NCBI GenBank assembly: GCA_009693885.1
Contig: SHWK01000011.1
Location: 1-16,020 of the forward strand
Length of the DNA stretch: 16,020 bases
Direction of reading: 5' to 3'
DNA from: Rickettsiales bacterium
GTDB taxonomy: Bacteria; Pseudomonadota; Alphaproteobacteria; Rickettsiales; UBA1997
The notes beneath the pieces were generated by a model. It was not told the origin of the DNA and made no database searches. It was given only the letters and a program-made list of their open reading frames with translations. Every line of letters begins with the position of its first letter. Positions within the stretch are counted from its first letter, which is position 1. The translations under genes were made by a program, and so were the position numbers. Of the stretch, positions 1-7,615 are shown one piece after another.

Positions 1-1775
1 CCGCTCACTTGTAGCATTTCTTCCAGATTTTTCGGTCGCAAATTTATCATCGAAATTAAAGTTTTATCATGGAAAATTAAATAAGGAGCTAAATTATATT
101 TGCGAGAAATTTCTAATCTTTTGGCTTTTAGTTGCGCGAATAATTCGTTATCTTCTTCGCTTGAAAGCGTGATTATTGAGGATTTTTTTACTTTGCCTTC
201 GGCGCTATTTTTAGTAGAAATTTTAACTTTTTTCTCCTTCAGTTTTTTTGTTATTTTGCGCAAATTTAATGTAGTTTTATTGCGTAAAAATAGATGCCCT
301 TCTTTGCTGATGCTCAATCCGCCATGGCCTGCAATATCAGTTTTGAGAAAATTCATCGCGACTAATTGACGAAAAATTGTTTGCCATTCTTGCTTGCTGA
401 ATTCTTTTCCGATGCCATAAACACTGAGTTGATCGTGATTGAAATTTTTGATGCGTTGATCATCTGAGCCAAGTAAAACATCGACTAGATAGCCCACGCC
501 AAAGCGTTGTTCGGTGCGATAAACTGCGGAGAGTGCTTTTTGTGCGGCGATGGTGCCATCAAAACTTTCGGGAGGGTTGAGACAAATATCGCAATTGCCG
601 CAAGGCTCATGTGTATCGCCAAAATAATTGAGAAGGATTTGACGGCGGCAGGTTGAGGCTTCGCATAGGCCAAGTAGCGCATTGAGCTTTTGGATCTCGA
701 TGCGTTTTTGGTTATCAGAGGCGTTGCCTTCTTCGATGAAGCTGCGTTGCATCACAATATCGGACATGCTGTAAGCCATCCAAGCATTGGCGGCGAGGCC
801 ATCGCGACCAGCGCGACCAGTTTCTTGATAATAGGCCTCAATGTTGCGCGGCACGCTGAGATGGGCAACAAAGCGCACATCGGGCTTGTCGATTCCCATG
901 CCAAAAGCGATTGTTGCAACCATGATTACCGCATCATTTAGCAAGAATTTTTCGAGATTTTTTTGGCGTAATTTATTATCCATTCCGGCGTGATATGCAA
1001 AAACATTGAAGCCTTCTTCTTTCAGCCATTTAGCGGTGTCATCGACTTTTTTGCGTGAGATACAATAGACAATCCCACTATCATTTTGGTGATTTTTTCT
1101 GATGAAATCGAGCAGTTGTTTTTTGGGATTATTGCTCTCGCATATTGTATAATTTATGTTGGGACGATCGAAGCCAGCGACAAAAACTTTTTGGTTTTGC
1201 AAATCAAGTTTTTCGATAATATCTTTGCGGGTAGGAACATCGGCGGTGGCAGTAAGCGCAAGGCGCGGCACCGTAGGAAAATTTTGTGCGAGAATTTTTA
1301 ATTCGGTATAGACTGGGCGAAAATCATGTCCCCATTGTGATACGCAATGGGCCTCATCAATGGCAAAAAGTGAGATTTTTATTTCACTGAGAAAGCAGAG
1401 GAAGTCAACCGAGAGTAGTCTTTCTGGTGCAACATAAATTAAATCGAGCTCACCATTTTTAAGTAGATTTTTAGTTTTATAAATATCGCGCACATCAATG
1501 CTAGAATTGATTGCCGCGGCTCTGACTCCCGCCTCAAGCAGTGCTGCAACTTGATCTTGCATTAGTGCAATTAATGGCGAGACGACAACGGTAACGCCAT
1601 CCAAACACAAAGCGGGAATTTGATAGCATAAAGATTTTCCACCGCCAGTTGGCATCAATACCATAGCGCTTTTGCCGTCAATAATGTGATTGATTATTGC
1701 TTCTTGGTCGCCGCGAAAATTATCGTAACCGAAGATTTTTTTGAGGATTGTTTGTGGTTTGTTTTTGGTTTTCAT
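1..1775 (-). CDS. recQ: ATP-dependent DNA helicase RecQ (3' end cut by window edge)
   Basis: RecQ unwinds DNA 3'-5' in recombinational repair and at stalled forks. The frame is open from an ATG at 1775 to the left edge, giving 591 codons. Visible in order: motif 0 FRGDQEAII (residues 20-28), Walker A TGGGKS (43-48), DEAH box (140-143) followed by the aromatic-rich loop QWGHDFRP, and helicase motifs AFGMGIDKPDVRF and QETGRAGRDG in the second RecA lobe. The zinc-binding RQC cysteines include Cys376 and the CGNCDIC cluster ending at Cys398. The start of an HRDC domain (from about residue 539) is present. E. coli RecQ is about 609 residues, so probably only a short C-terminal piece is missing. 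It follows coaBC after a 202-bp spacer containing a terminator, so it probably has its own promoter. No Shine-Dalgarno sequence precedes the ATG. Identity is near certain from the motifs. Confidence 0.97.
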   Translation of the reverse strand, partial: MKTKNKPQTILKKIFGYDNFRGDQEAIINHIIDGKSAMVLMPTGGGKSLCYQIPALCLDGVTVVVSPLIALMQDQVAALLEAGVRAAAINSSIDVRDIYKTKNLLKNGELDLIYVAPERLLSVDFLCFLSEIKISLFAIDEAHCVSQWGHDFRPVYTELKILAQNFPTVPRLALTATADVPTRKDIIEKLDLQNQKVFVAGFDRPNINYTICESNNPKKQLLDFIRKNHQNDSGIVYCISRKKVDDTAKWLKEEGFNVFAYHAGMDNKLRQKNLEKFLLNDAVIMVATIAFGMGIDKPDVRFVAHLSVPRNIEAYYQETGRAGRDGLAANAWMAYSMSDIVMQRSFIEEGNASDNQKRIEIQKLNALLGLCEASTCRRQILLNYFGDTHEPCGNCDICLNPPESFDGTIAAQKALSAVYRTEQRFGVGYLVDVLLGSDDQRIKNFNHDQLSVYGIGKEFSKQEWQTIFRQLVAMNFLKTDIAGHGGLSISKEGHLFLRNKTTLNLRKITKKLKEKKVKISTKNSAEGKVKKSSIITLSSEEDNELFAQLKAKRLEISRKYNLAPYLIFHDKTLISMINLRPKNLEEMLQVS

Positions 1776-1911
1776 TTTTTATTTTAGCAATGGTGATTTA
1801 AAAGGCTTAGTGCTATTTGGTTATATACCAAACCTGATTCAAACCACCGATCTTTTTCAATCAGGTTTCGATATCCGGGATCCCTAAAAGTGGGGCGCCA
1901 CCAGTGTGGCG
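1776..1911 (-). promoter_or_regulatory. recQ upstream region with three small palindromes
   Basis: This non-coding spacer lies between the coaBC terminator and the recQ start. It holds three perfect inverted repeats: TTTGGT/ACCAAA at 1816-1832 (5-nt loop), AACCTGATT/AATCAGGTT at 1831-1867 (9-bp stem, 19-nt loop), and CGCCAC/GTGGCG at 1896-1911 (4-nt loop). The recQ promoter must lie here or upstream, but I cannot place a convincing -35/-10 pair. The stems could be a structured leader, a protein-binding site, or the remains of a palindromic repeat. Their presence is directly visible; a function is not. Confidence 0.4.
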
Positions 1912-1946
1912 AAAAAAACTGAATCGACTTCTTGAAGTTGATTCAG
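1912..1946 (-). terminator. Rho-independent terminator after coaBC
   Basis: Read on the minus strand, a 28-nt hairpin (1946 to 1919) has 13-nt arms, CTGAATC.ACTTC against GAAGT.GATTCAG, with a single A/C mismatch and a 2-nt loop. Seven T residues follow directly (1918-1912). The coaBC stop codon is at 1978, about 30 nt upstream. Stem plus immediate U tract is the classic intrinsic terminator layout. On the plus strand the mismatch becomes a G.U pair but there is no U tract, so it should act only on minus-strand transcripts. Confidence 0.85.
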
Positions 1947-1977
1947 TATAGCAGACGATTTATTCAACAGTGTTTAG

Positions 1978-3162
1978 CTAATAAGATGCAATTTTTTTAG
2001 CGATAATTTTTGCTAATTTATTTTTGCTAATTTTGCCCAAATCTTGTATTGATTTTTTTTCAACTAAATAGGCTGTTGTTATTACGGCGCCAAAGATCAC
2101 GCCATTTTCAATATCATTCGCGATAATTAAATCGCAGTTTTTTTTCTGTAATTTTTCTTGCGCATTTTTGATAAGATTTTCACTTTCTGCAGCAAAACCA
2201 ATTACTAGAGCAGGGCGGTTTGAAGCATGGCCAACAAAATCTAGAATATCAATATTTTCAACCAATTCTAACACAAGATTCTTGGTAGTATTTTTTTTAA
2301 TTTTTTGTGCAGAAACATTTTTAACTTTATAATCTGAAACTGCTGCACAGCCAATAAATACATCGCTTTGTGCGATTTTATTTTTTACTGAAGCGAACAT
2401 TTCATCGGCAGTTTTTACATGAGTGATTTTGTCTTTTGGCAATGGAATTTTCATAAAAATATTTGCCGCGATAAATTCAACATCGGCACCCATTTCGCTT
2501 AAAACTTTTGCTAATTCTAATGCTTGTTTGCCAGAAGAATCATTGCCAATAAATCTTACCGGATCAATATATTCACGGGTTCCGCCGCCTGTTAAAATAA
2601 TTTTCTTTCCCGCTAATTTATTTTGATTGGCAAAAAAATCTTCAACTTCATCAACAATTTGCGCTGGTTCTTGCATTTTTCCAATGCCATTTTCGCCACA
2701 AGCTAAAATATCTGATAGGGGCTCGATTATTGATACTCCTGATTCGACGAGATTTTGTAAATTTCTTTTAGTGGCATCGTTTTCCCACATTTTTTCGTTC
2801 ATTGCGGGCGCGATTATGATTTTTTTGTTGGCCGCCAAAAGCACAGTAGAGGCAAGATCATCAGCATACCCATTGGCCATTTTTGCAATAAAATCTGCCG
2901 AAGCAGGGGCTACTAAAATTAAATCATTATCGCGTGAAAGCTTGATATGAGTCATTCCATCAACATCATCGCTTGAAAATAATTCAGTATAAATTTTATT
3001 TTTTGCAATTGATGAAACTAATAATGGCGTTACAAATTCTTGCGCGGCCTTGGTTAAAATCACCGAAACTTCGTGAGATTTTTTTTGCAACAAACGCACC
3101 AAATCAACGGCTTTGTAGGCTGCAACGCTTCCTGTAATTATTAGAAGAATTTTTTTTGACAT
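1978..3162 (-). CDS. coaBC: Bifunctional phosphopantothenoylcysteine decarboxylase / phosphopantothenate-cysteine ligase CoaBC
   Basis: This enzyme joins cysteine to 4'-phosphopantothenate (CoaB) and then decarboxylates the product (CoaC), giving 4'-phosphopantetheine for coenzyme A. At 394 aa it has the usual fused length. The N-terminal flavin-binding CoaC half shows GSVAAYK (11-17), the catalytic His72 in MTHIKL, PAMNEKMW (119-126), and the active-site Cys155 in ACGENGIGKMQEP. The CoaB half begins near residue 184, with LTGGGTRE (190-197), DPVRFIGNDSSGK (200-212) and the KIKK substrate-binding lysines. The usual RFISNRSSGK is here RFIGNDSSGK, a mild variant. It lies 52 nt downstream of ruvB on the same strand and is followed by an intrinsic terminator, so it probably ends the nuoD-to-coaBC transcription unit. 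The start ATG at 3162 gives the family's normal N terminus. Confidence 0.97.
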   Translation of the reverse strand: MSKKILLIITGSVAAYKAVDLVRLLQKKSHEVSVILTKAAQEFVTPLLVSSIAKNKIYTELFSSDDVDGMTHIKLSRDNDLILVAPASADFIAKMANGYADDLASTVLLAANKKIIIAPAMNEKMWENDATKRNLQNLVESGVSIIEPLSDILACGENGIGKMQEPAQIVDEVEDFFANQNKLAGKKIILTGGGTREYIDPVRFIGNDSSGKQALELAKVLSEMGADVEFIAANIFMKIPLPKDKITHVKTADEMFASVKNKIAQSDVFIGCAAVSDYKVKNVSAQKIKKNTTKNLVLELVENIDILDFVGHASNRPALVIGFAAESENLIKNAQEKLQKKNCDLIIANDIENGVIFGAVITTAYLVEKKSIQDLGKISKNKLAKIIAKKIASY

Positions 3163-3214
3163 TTTTACAAAATTTAAAAAATTATTTTATTGTTCTCAGT
3201 GTTTATGAGATAAT

Positions 3215-4237
3215 TTAAAATAAATCATTCTCATGCTTAACAACCTTTAAACCCAGATGTTTAAAGGCTTCAGCCGTTAGAATTCTGCCACGGGGGGTTT
3301 TTTCGATGAAGCCTTTTTGGATCAAAAATGGCTCAATTGCGTCTTCAACCGTATCGCGTTCTTCGCTGATTGCGGCGGCGATGGTGTCGACTCCTACGGG
3401 GCCCCCACGATAATTTTTGGCGATGAAAGATAAATAGCGATAATCGGAAGAATCAAGGCCAGCGCTGTCAATTTCTAGGCGTTGCAGTGATTTATCGGCA
3501 ATTTTTTGGGTGATGATTTCAGCCATATCAGAAGCAGCAAAATCACGCACGCGTTTGAGCAGGCGAATAGCTATACGGGGCGTGCCTCGCGAGCGGCGGG
3601 CAATTTCAGAGGCGCCGTCATCCTCAATTTTTATGCCAAGAATTTTTGCATCGCGCAGCACGATTTGCCTGAGCTCATCGTTAGAATAAAAATCAATCCG
3701 TGTTAAAATTCCAAAACGATCACGCAGAGGATTGGCGATCAAACCAATACGGGTAGTGGCTCCAACCATCGTAAATTTTGGCAGATCAATTTTGATAGCG
3801 CGCGCAGCAACACCTTCGCCGATAATTATATCAAGCTTAAAATCTTCCATCGCTGAATATAAAACTTCTTCAACATTTTTATTGAGACGGTGAATTTCAT
3901 CAATGAATAAAACATCGCCCGCTTGCAAATTTGTAAGAATTGCCGCCAAGTCACCAGACTTAGAAATCACTGGCCCCGAAGTGCCTTTAAATCCTACGCC
4001 CATCTCATGAGCAATAATTTGCGCCAAAGTAGTTTTGCCTAATCCCGGCGGGCCATAAAACAAGGAGTGATCCAAAACATCGCCACGATTTTTTGCTGAA
4101 GAAATAAAAATTGCCAGATTTTCTTTTAATTTTGCTTGGCCAAGAAAGTCTTTTAAATAAAGGGGGCGCAGCACATTTTCACCAGATTGTTCACTTAAAG
4201 CTTCTTGCAAATTTGGATTTAGATTTTCGTTTTTCAT
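3215..4237 (-). CDS. ruvB: Holliday junction branch migration DNA helicase RuvB
   Basis: RuvB is the hexameric AAA+ motor that, with RuvA, drives branch migration of Holliday junctions before RuvC cleavage. The 340-aa protein has the normal length and all core motifs: Walker A GPPGLGKT (62-69), Walker B DEIH (113-116), sensor 1 GATTR (159-163), the RGTPRIA sensor 2 region, and a C-terminal winged-helix domain with GGPVGVDTIA and PRGR. Neither ruvA nor ruvC is in the window, although they are often neighbours. The start codon follows the stop of the upstream membrane-protein gene with no intervening base (TAG then ATG), which implies translational coupling or at least co-transcription. No Shine-Dalgarno sequence is visible. 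Confidence 0.98.
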   Translation of the reverse strand: MKNENLNPNLQEALSEQSGENVLRPLYLKDFLGQAKLKENLAIFISSAKNRGDVLDHSLFYGPPGLGKTTLAQIIAHEMGVGFKGTSGPVISKSGDLAAILTNLQAGDVLFIDEIHRLNKNVEEVLYSAMEDFKLDIIIGEGVAARAIKIDLPKFTMVGATTRIGLIANPLRDRFGILTRIDFYSNDELRQIVLRDAKILGIKIEDDGASEIARRSRGTPRIAIRLLKRVRDFAASDMAEIITQKIADKSLQRLEIDSAGLDSSDYRYLSFIAKNYRGGPVGVDTIAAAISEERDTVEDAIEPFLIQKGFIEKTPRGRILTAEAFKHLGLKVVKHENDLF

Positions 4238-5194
4238 CTAGTTGAGTTTGTTTTTTTTCCACAGCATCAACAATAAAACTTCAATCATAATGGTGATAAA
4301 GGCAAGCAGGGTAAAGGTTGGGACGAACAGCGAATAAAATTCTTGCCAAAAGAATTTTTTATCATATCCGGTTAAAATTATGTAGGGATATTTTTGCATA
4401 TCAAAACTATAAACATATTGGGTATTTTCAAATTCTATGGGATCTTTTAAATAGCCTTCGGGAGCCAGATGTTGTAATTTTATTTTTTTAAATAAGCGCT
4501 CTATATCTTGGTGATCTTTTTTTAACATCAAATCAATCGATCCCACAATAAAATCAAGGCTAGTGGAGTCAATCAGAATAAAATTATCTCCCAATTCAAG
4601 ATCGGAGTTAATTTTATTGGTGAGTTTATTAATATCAATGCCCACGGTAATTGATCCGAGGTACTTTTTGTATTGATTTGCAATGCCAACCCCAGCTGGA
4701 ATAACATAAATATGGCTTGGATAGCCCATTAATGGTGGAGCAAATTTTAATCGCCAGGGGTCTAATTGAGCTTCTTTGGAATAGGATCTGAGGGACATAT
4801 CTTGTGGATTTTGTAACTCAATCCCCGTCATGGTATTGACGGTTTGTTGGTTATCTTTATCAACCCAATCGAATCGGCTCCAAGAAAAAATATTATCGCG
4901 AGAAAGTTCTATTTTAGTTGTGTCGACAAACGTTTTGTGAATGTATTCCAAATCTTTTTCTTTGTTGTTATTGGATATTTTTTTGCCCATAAAAATAAGA
5001 AGCTGCTCGGTATAATTAAAATTGCTGTTAATAATTGAATAAATTTTATAAGAATTTGTTTCAGCGCGACTTTCTTTGAGGCGTATTAGTGAGTGATAGC
5101 GCAATAGAAAAAGGCCAATAATAGAAAATACAAATACAAAAAAAACCGCAGTAAAAAGGGGTAAAAATAATTTTGATGTTGTGCGTGGGGCCAT
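4238..5194 (-). CDS. Two-helix membrane protein with a Cache-like periplasmic sensor domain and no output domain
   Basis: The 318-aa protein has a short cytoplasmic N terminus, a transmembrane helix at about 9-31, a large extracytoplasmic domain (about 32-285), a second helix at about 289-311, and a tail of only seven residues (WKKNKLN). The segment around 145-190 contains PWRLKFAPP, IPAGVGIANQ, and YLGSITVGIDINKL. This pattern resembles the membrane-distal part of dCache domains, which bind small ligands in chemoreceptors and sensor kinases. Such domains normally feed a HAMP, kinase, cyclase or methyl-accepting domain; none is present, and ruvB begins immediately after the stop. It is thus a receptor ectodomain without its own cytoplasmic output, perhaps signalling through a partner. 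It lies 43 nt downstream of nuoD. The Cache assignment is by eye; the topology is more secure than the fold. Confidence 0.7.
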   Translation of the reverse strand: MAPRTTSKLFLPLFTAVFFVFVFSIIGLFLLRYHSLIRLKESRAETNSYKIYSIINSNFNYTEQLLIFMGKKISNNNKEKDLEYIHKTFVDTTKIELSRDNIFSWSRFDWVDKDNQQTVNTMTGIELQNPQDMSLRSYSKEAQLDPWRLKFAPPLMGYPSHIYVIPAGVGIANQYKKYLGSITVGIDINKLTNKINSDLELGDNFILIDSTSLDFIVGSIDLMLKKDHQDIERLFKKIKLQHLAPEGYLKDPIEFENTQYVYSFDMQKYPYIILTGYDKKFFWQEFYSLFVPTFTLLAFITIMIEVLLLMLWKKNKLN

Positions 5195-5237
5195 ATAAAA
5201 TTAGTAAATGAACTTATCAATATTAACAATAGTTAGC

Positions 5238-6422
5238 TTAACGATCAACCTCTCCAAACACAATATCTTGCGTAGAGATAATGGTTACAACATCCGCCAG
5301 CATGTGCCCTTTAACCATAAAATCTAGCGCTTGCAAATGCGCAAAGCCGGGAGCCCTTACGCGGCAACGGTGTGGCTTGCTTCCGCCATCAGAAATTAGA
5401 TAAACCCCAAACTCACCTTTTGGCGCTTCAACCGAGGCGTAAACCTCTCCAGCAGGCACTTTATAACCTTCAGTATAAAGTTTAAAATGGTGAATTAATG
5501 CTTCCATTGAATGTTTCATTTCAGCGCGTTTTGGCGGCGTAATTTTGTTATCTTGTACTGTGATCGGGCCTTGTGGCATGCGCTCGCAGCATTGTTTGAT
5601 GATTTTGATTGATTCGTGCATTTCGGCAACGCGAATTAAATAGCGATCATAAGAATCGCCATGTTTGCCAACAGGAATATCAAAATCCATCTCGCCATAA
5701 ACCTCATAAGGCTGCGATTTGCGCAGATCCCAAGCGATGCCCGAGCCACGAATCATTGGTCCAGTAAACCCCCAATCAAGAGCTTCTTGCTTGCTGACAA
5801 TGCCAATTTCGACCATGCGCTGCTTGAAGATGCGGTTTTCGGTGAGAAGATTTTCCATATCATTCAATAATCTTGGAAAAGATTCGGCAAATTGCATAAT
5901 TTCTTCTAACAATCCAGCTGGCAAATCTTGATGCACTCCACCTGGACGGATGTAAGCGGCATGCATGCGTGAGCCACTGACTTTTTCATAAAAGCCCATC
6001 ATTTTTTCACGTTCTTCAAACATCCAAAGCAAAGGAGTCATTGCTCCAACATCAAGAGCCTGTGTGGTTACGGCCATAATGTGATTTAAAATTCGTGTAA
6101 TTTCAGAAAATAAAACGCGAATATATTGTGCGCGCAAAGGCACTTTGCAGCCGAGAAGTTTTTCTACCGAGAGAGCAAAGGCATGCTCTTGGCACATTGG
6201 TGATACATAATCGAGGCGATCAAAATAAGGCACCGCTTGCAAATAAGTTTTATGTTCAATCAATTTTTCTGTGCCGCGATGAAGCAGGCCAATATGTGGA
6301 TCGGCGCGGGTTATAACCTCGCCATCCATTTCAAGAATTAGGCGCAGCACACCATGAGCAGCAGGGTGTTGCGGACCAAAATTGATGGTCATTGTTTTAT
6401 GTTCGCTAGCTTGTGCTGACAT
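5238..6422 (-). CDS. nuoD: NADH-quinone oxidoreductase subunit D (NuoD, 49-kDa subunit)
   Basis: NuoD is part of the peripheral arm of respiratory complex I and helps form the quinone-binding site next to cluster N2. The protein shows the full family signature: INFGPQHPAAHGVLRL near the N terminus, HIGLLHRGTEKLIE, FDRLDYVSPM, and a C terminus ending DIVFGEVDR. I choose the ATG at 6422 (394 aa, starting MSAQASEHKT). The frame extends four codons further, to a TTG at 6434, but the shorter form matches the usual family start and neither has a Shine-Dalgarno sequence. No other nuo subunit is in the window: ldcA lies upstream and the Cache protein downstream. In most free-living alphaproteobacteria nuoD sits inside one nuoA-N operon, so this orphan position is unusual. 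Confidence 0.97.
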   Translation of the reverse strand: MSAQASEHKTMTINFGPQHPAAHGVLRLILEMDGEVITRADPHIGLLHRGTEKLIEHKTYLQAVPYFDRLDYVSPMCQEHAFALSVEKLLGCKVPLRAQYIRVLFSEITRILNHIMAVTTQALDVGAMTPLLWMFEEREKMMGFYEKVSGSRMHAAYIRPGGVHQDLPAGLLEEIMQFAESFPRLLNDMENLLTENRIFKQRMVEIGIVSKQEALDWGFTGPMIRGSGIAWDLRKSQPYEVYGEMDFDIPVGKHGDSYDRYLIRVAEMHESIKIIKQCCERMPQGPITVQDNKITPPKRAEMKHSMEALIHHFKLYTEGYKVPAGEVYASVEAPKGEFGVYLISDGGSKPHRCRVRAPGFAHLQALDFMVKGHMLADVVTIISTQDIVFGEVDR

Positions 6423-6542
6423 CGAGTTGATCAAAAAATTTAAGGCCCAAAATTGACCTAATGAAATTAATAGTGAGTAACATTATTAACATTTATAAAA
6501 AATACAAATAAATTTCCGCAAGAAAACAAGATTTTTTAGAAT

Positions 6543-7481
6543 CTAGAAATTCTGTGTTAATAAGTTATCACTAATTTTTGCTATCTTACCAATAGTGATT
6601 GGCATTATGTTTTTCGAGTGCCCAAGGCATTTTGTTTTTTCTTCAAAAATAGGAATATTTATTTTATTTTGCAGCAAATTTGCAACGAATTTTCCAATCG
6701 CAAAAGTGATATTTTTCTTTTTGATTAACGAGGTAACATCTAAATAATAATTACCCAATAAAATTGCGCTCGGATAAGATTTATTCGCCAGCATAATTTG
6801 TACAAGTTGCGAAAAATAACGATCAAGCTTTTCTCCGCTTTCATCAATATCTTCAAGAAGCAAAATCTTATCATTAAAATCAATTTGATTTAAAGTAGAA
6901 AAATGTGTTGCAAGCACGCTGAGGCAGCCACCAACAACTTCAGCAGAAATAGTTTTTGATGATTTTGCGTAAGAATTTTTTGCTTCCAATTTATATTTTA
7001 GCGCAGTTTTTTTGCCAAATAATAAATCGAGAATCATTTTTTTTGATGATGGCGAAACCTTGTTTTGAGCAAGCTGATTAAGCATTGGCCCATAAATTAT
7101 TTCCCAATTCCAACTTTGTTGTAGAAAAATTCCTAGAGAAGTAATGTCGCTAAAGCCAATAAAAATCTTATTCTGCGCAATTTTTTTTGATGCTTGCAAT
7201 AATGGGATTAAATCTACGCTTCCATAGCCGCCGCGTGTGCACCACACTGCTTTTGATTCTTTATTTTCCAGTGCAAACTGCAGTTGTTCAAAGCGTTTTT
7301 CTGCTAAGAAAGATGGAAAATTATGTGGTTGTTTTTTATCTAATAAAAGTTCGCGACCCATGTGAAATCTAGCGCGTAGGCCATTTGCTTCTAAAAATAA
7401 TTTTATTTTTGCTAAATCATTTTTTGTGATGGAGCTTGCGGGGCTAATGATATCAATTAGGTCGCCTTTTTTTAGGAACAT
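6543..7481 (-). CDS. ldcA: Muramoyltetrapeptide LD-carboxypeptidase (peptidase family S66)
   Basis: LD-carboxypeptidase removes the terminal D-Ala from tetrapeptide muropeptides in the cytoplasm during peptidoglycan recycling. The 312-aa length is typical of the family. The N-terminal half has the fold marker TRGGYG (82-87) and the nucleophile Ser111 in GFSDIT. The other catalytic residues fit Glu210 in LLLEDIDE and His288 in LGHSKN, completing the Ser-Glu-His set of S66 enzymes. No signal peptide is visible, consistent with a cytoplasmic enzyme. It is divergently oriented to leuA across a 134-bp spacer and is the first gene of the minus-strand block, 120 nt before nuoD. A related S66 role, such as microcin C self-immunity (MccF), is possible but less likely in this housekeeping context. 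Confidence 0.92.
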   Translation of the reverse strand: MFLKKGDLIDIISPASSITKNDLAKIKLFLEANGLRARFHMGRELLLDKKQPHNFPSFLAEKRFEQLQFALENKESKAVWCTRGGYGSVDLIPLLQASKKIAQNKIFIGFSDITSLGIFLQQSWNWEIIYGPMLNQLAQNKVSPSSKKMILDLLFGKKTALKYKLEAKNSYAKSSKTISAEVVGGCLSVLATHFSTLNQIDFNDKILLLEDIDESGEKLDRYFSQLVQIMLANKSYPSAILLGNYYLDVTSLIKKKNITFAIGKFVANLLQNKINIPIFEEKTKCLGHSKNIMPITIGKIAKISDNLLTQNF

Positions 7482-7545
7482 ATTTTGTTGTTTATGGATT
7501 GTGCTGTTACACTAAAATCAAGATCTAGCGACAACAAAAAAATAA

Positions 7546-7574
7546 TTTACAAATAAACCACACTCAGTCATAAT
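7546..7574 (+). promoter_or_regulatory. Predicted sigma70-type promoter for leuA
   Basis: A -35 box TTTACA (7546-7551) and a -10 box CATAAT (7569-7574) are separated by exactly 17 bp. Each differs from consensus at one position. The expected transcription start near 7581 leaves an untranslated leader of about 35 nt before the leuA ATG at 7616. That is too short for a peptide-type leucine attenuator, and no leucine-codon run is visible. Confidence 0.55.
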
Positions 7575-7615
7575 AATCTTTCTCAAAATTTCCACAAATT
7601 ATTACAAATTTACAA

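Noticed and set aside
485..682. Open frame on the minus strand within recQ
   Set aside because: It lies in another frame over the RecQ zinc-binding region, whose cysteine motifs and uninterrupted frame identify the true gene.
6423..6434. Upstream TTG start for nuoD adding four residues
   Set aside because: The ATG at 6422 gives the normal NuoD N terminus, and the extension has no supporting initiation signal.
7482..7615. Possible replication origin at the divergence point between ldcA and leuA
   Set aside because: The spacer is AT-rich with one weak DnaA-box-like match (ATTTCCACA near 7589) but no cluster of boxes, and none of the usual origin neighbours is present. A divergent promoter explains it.
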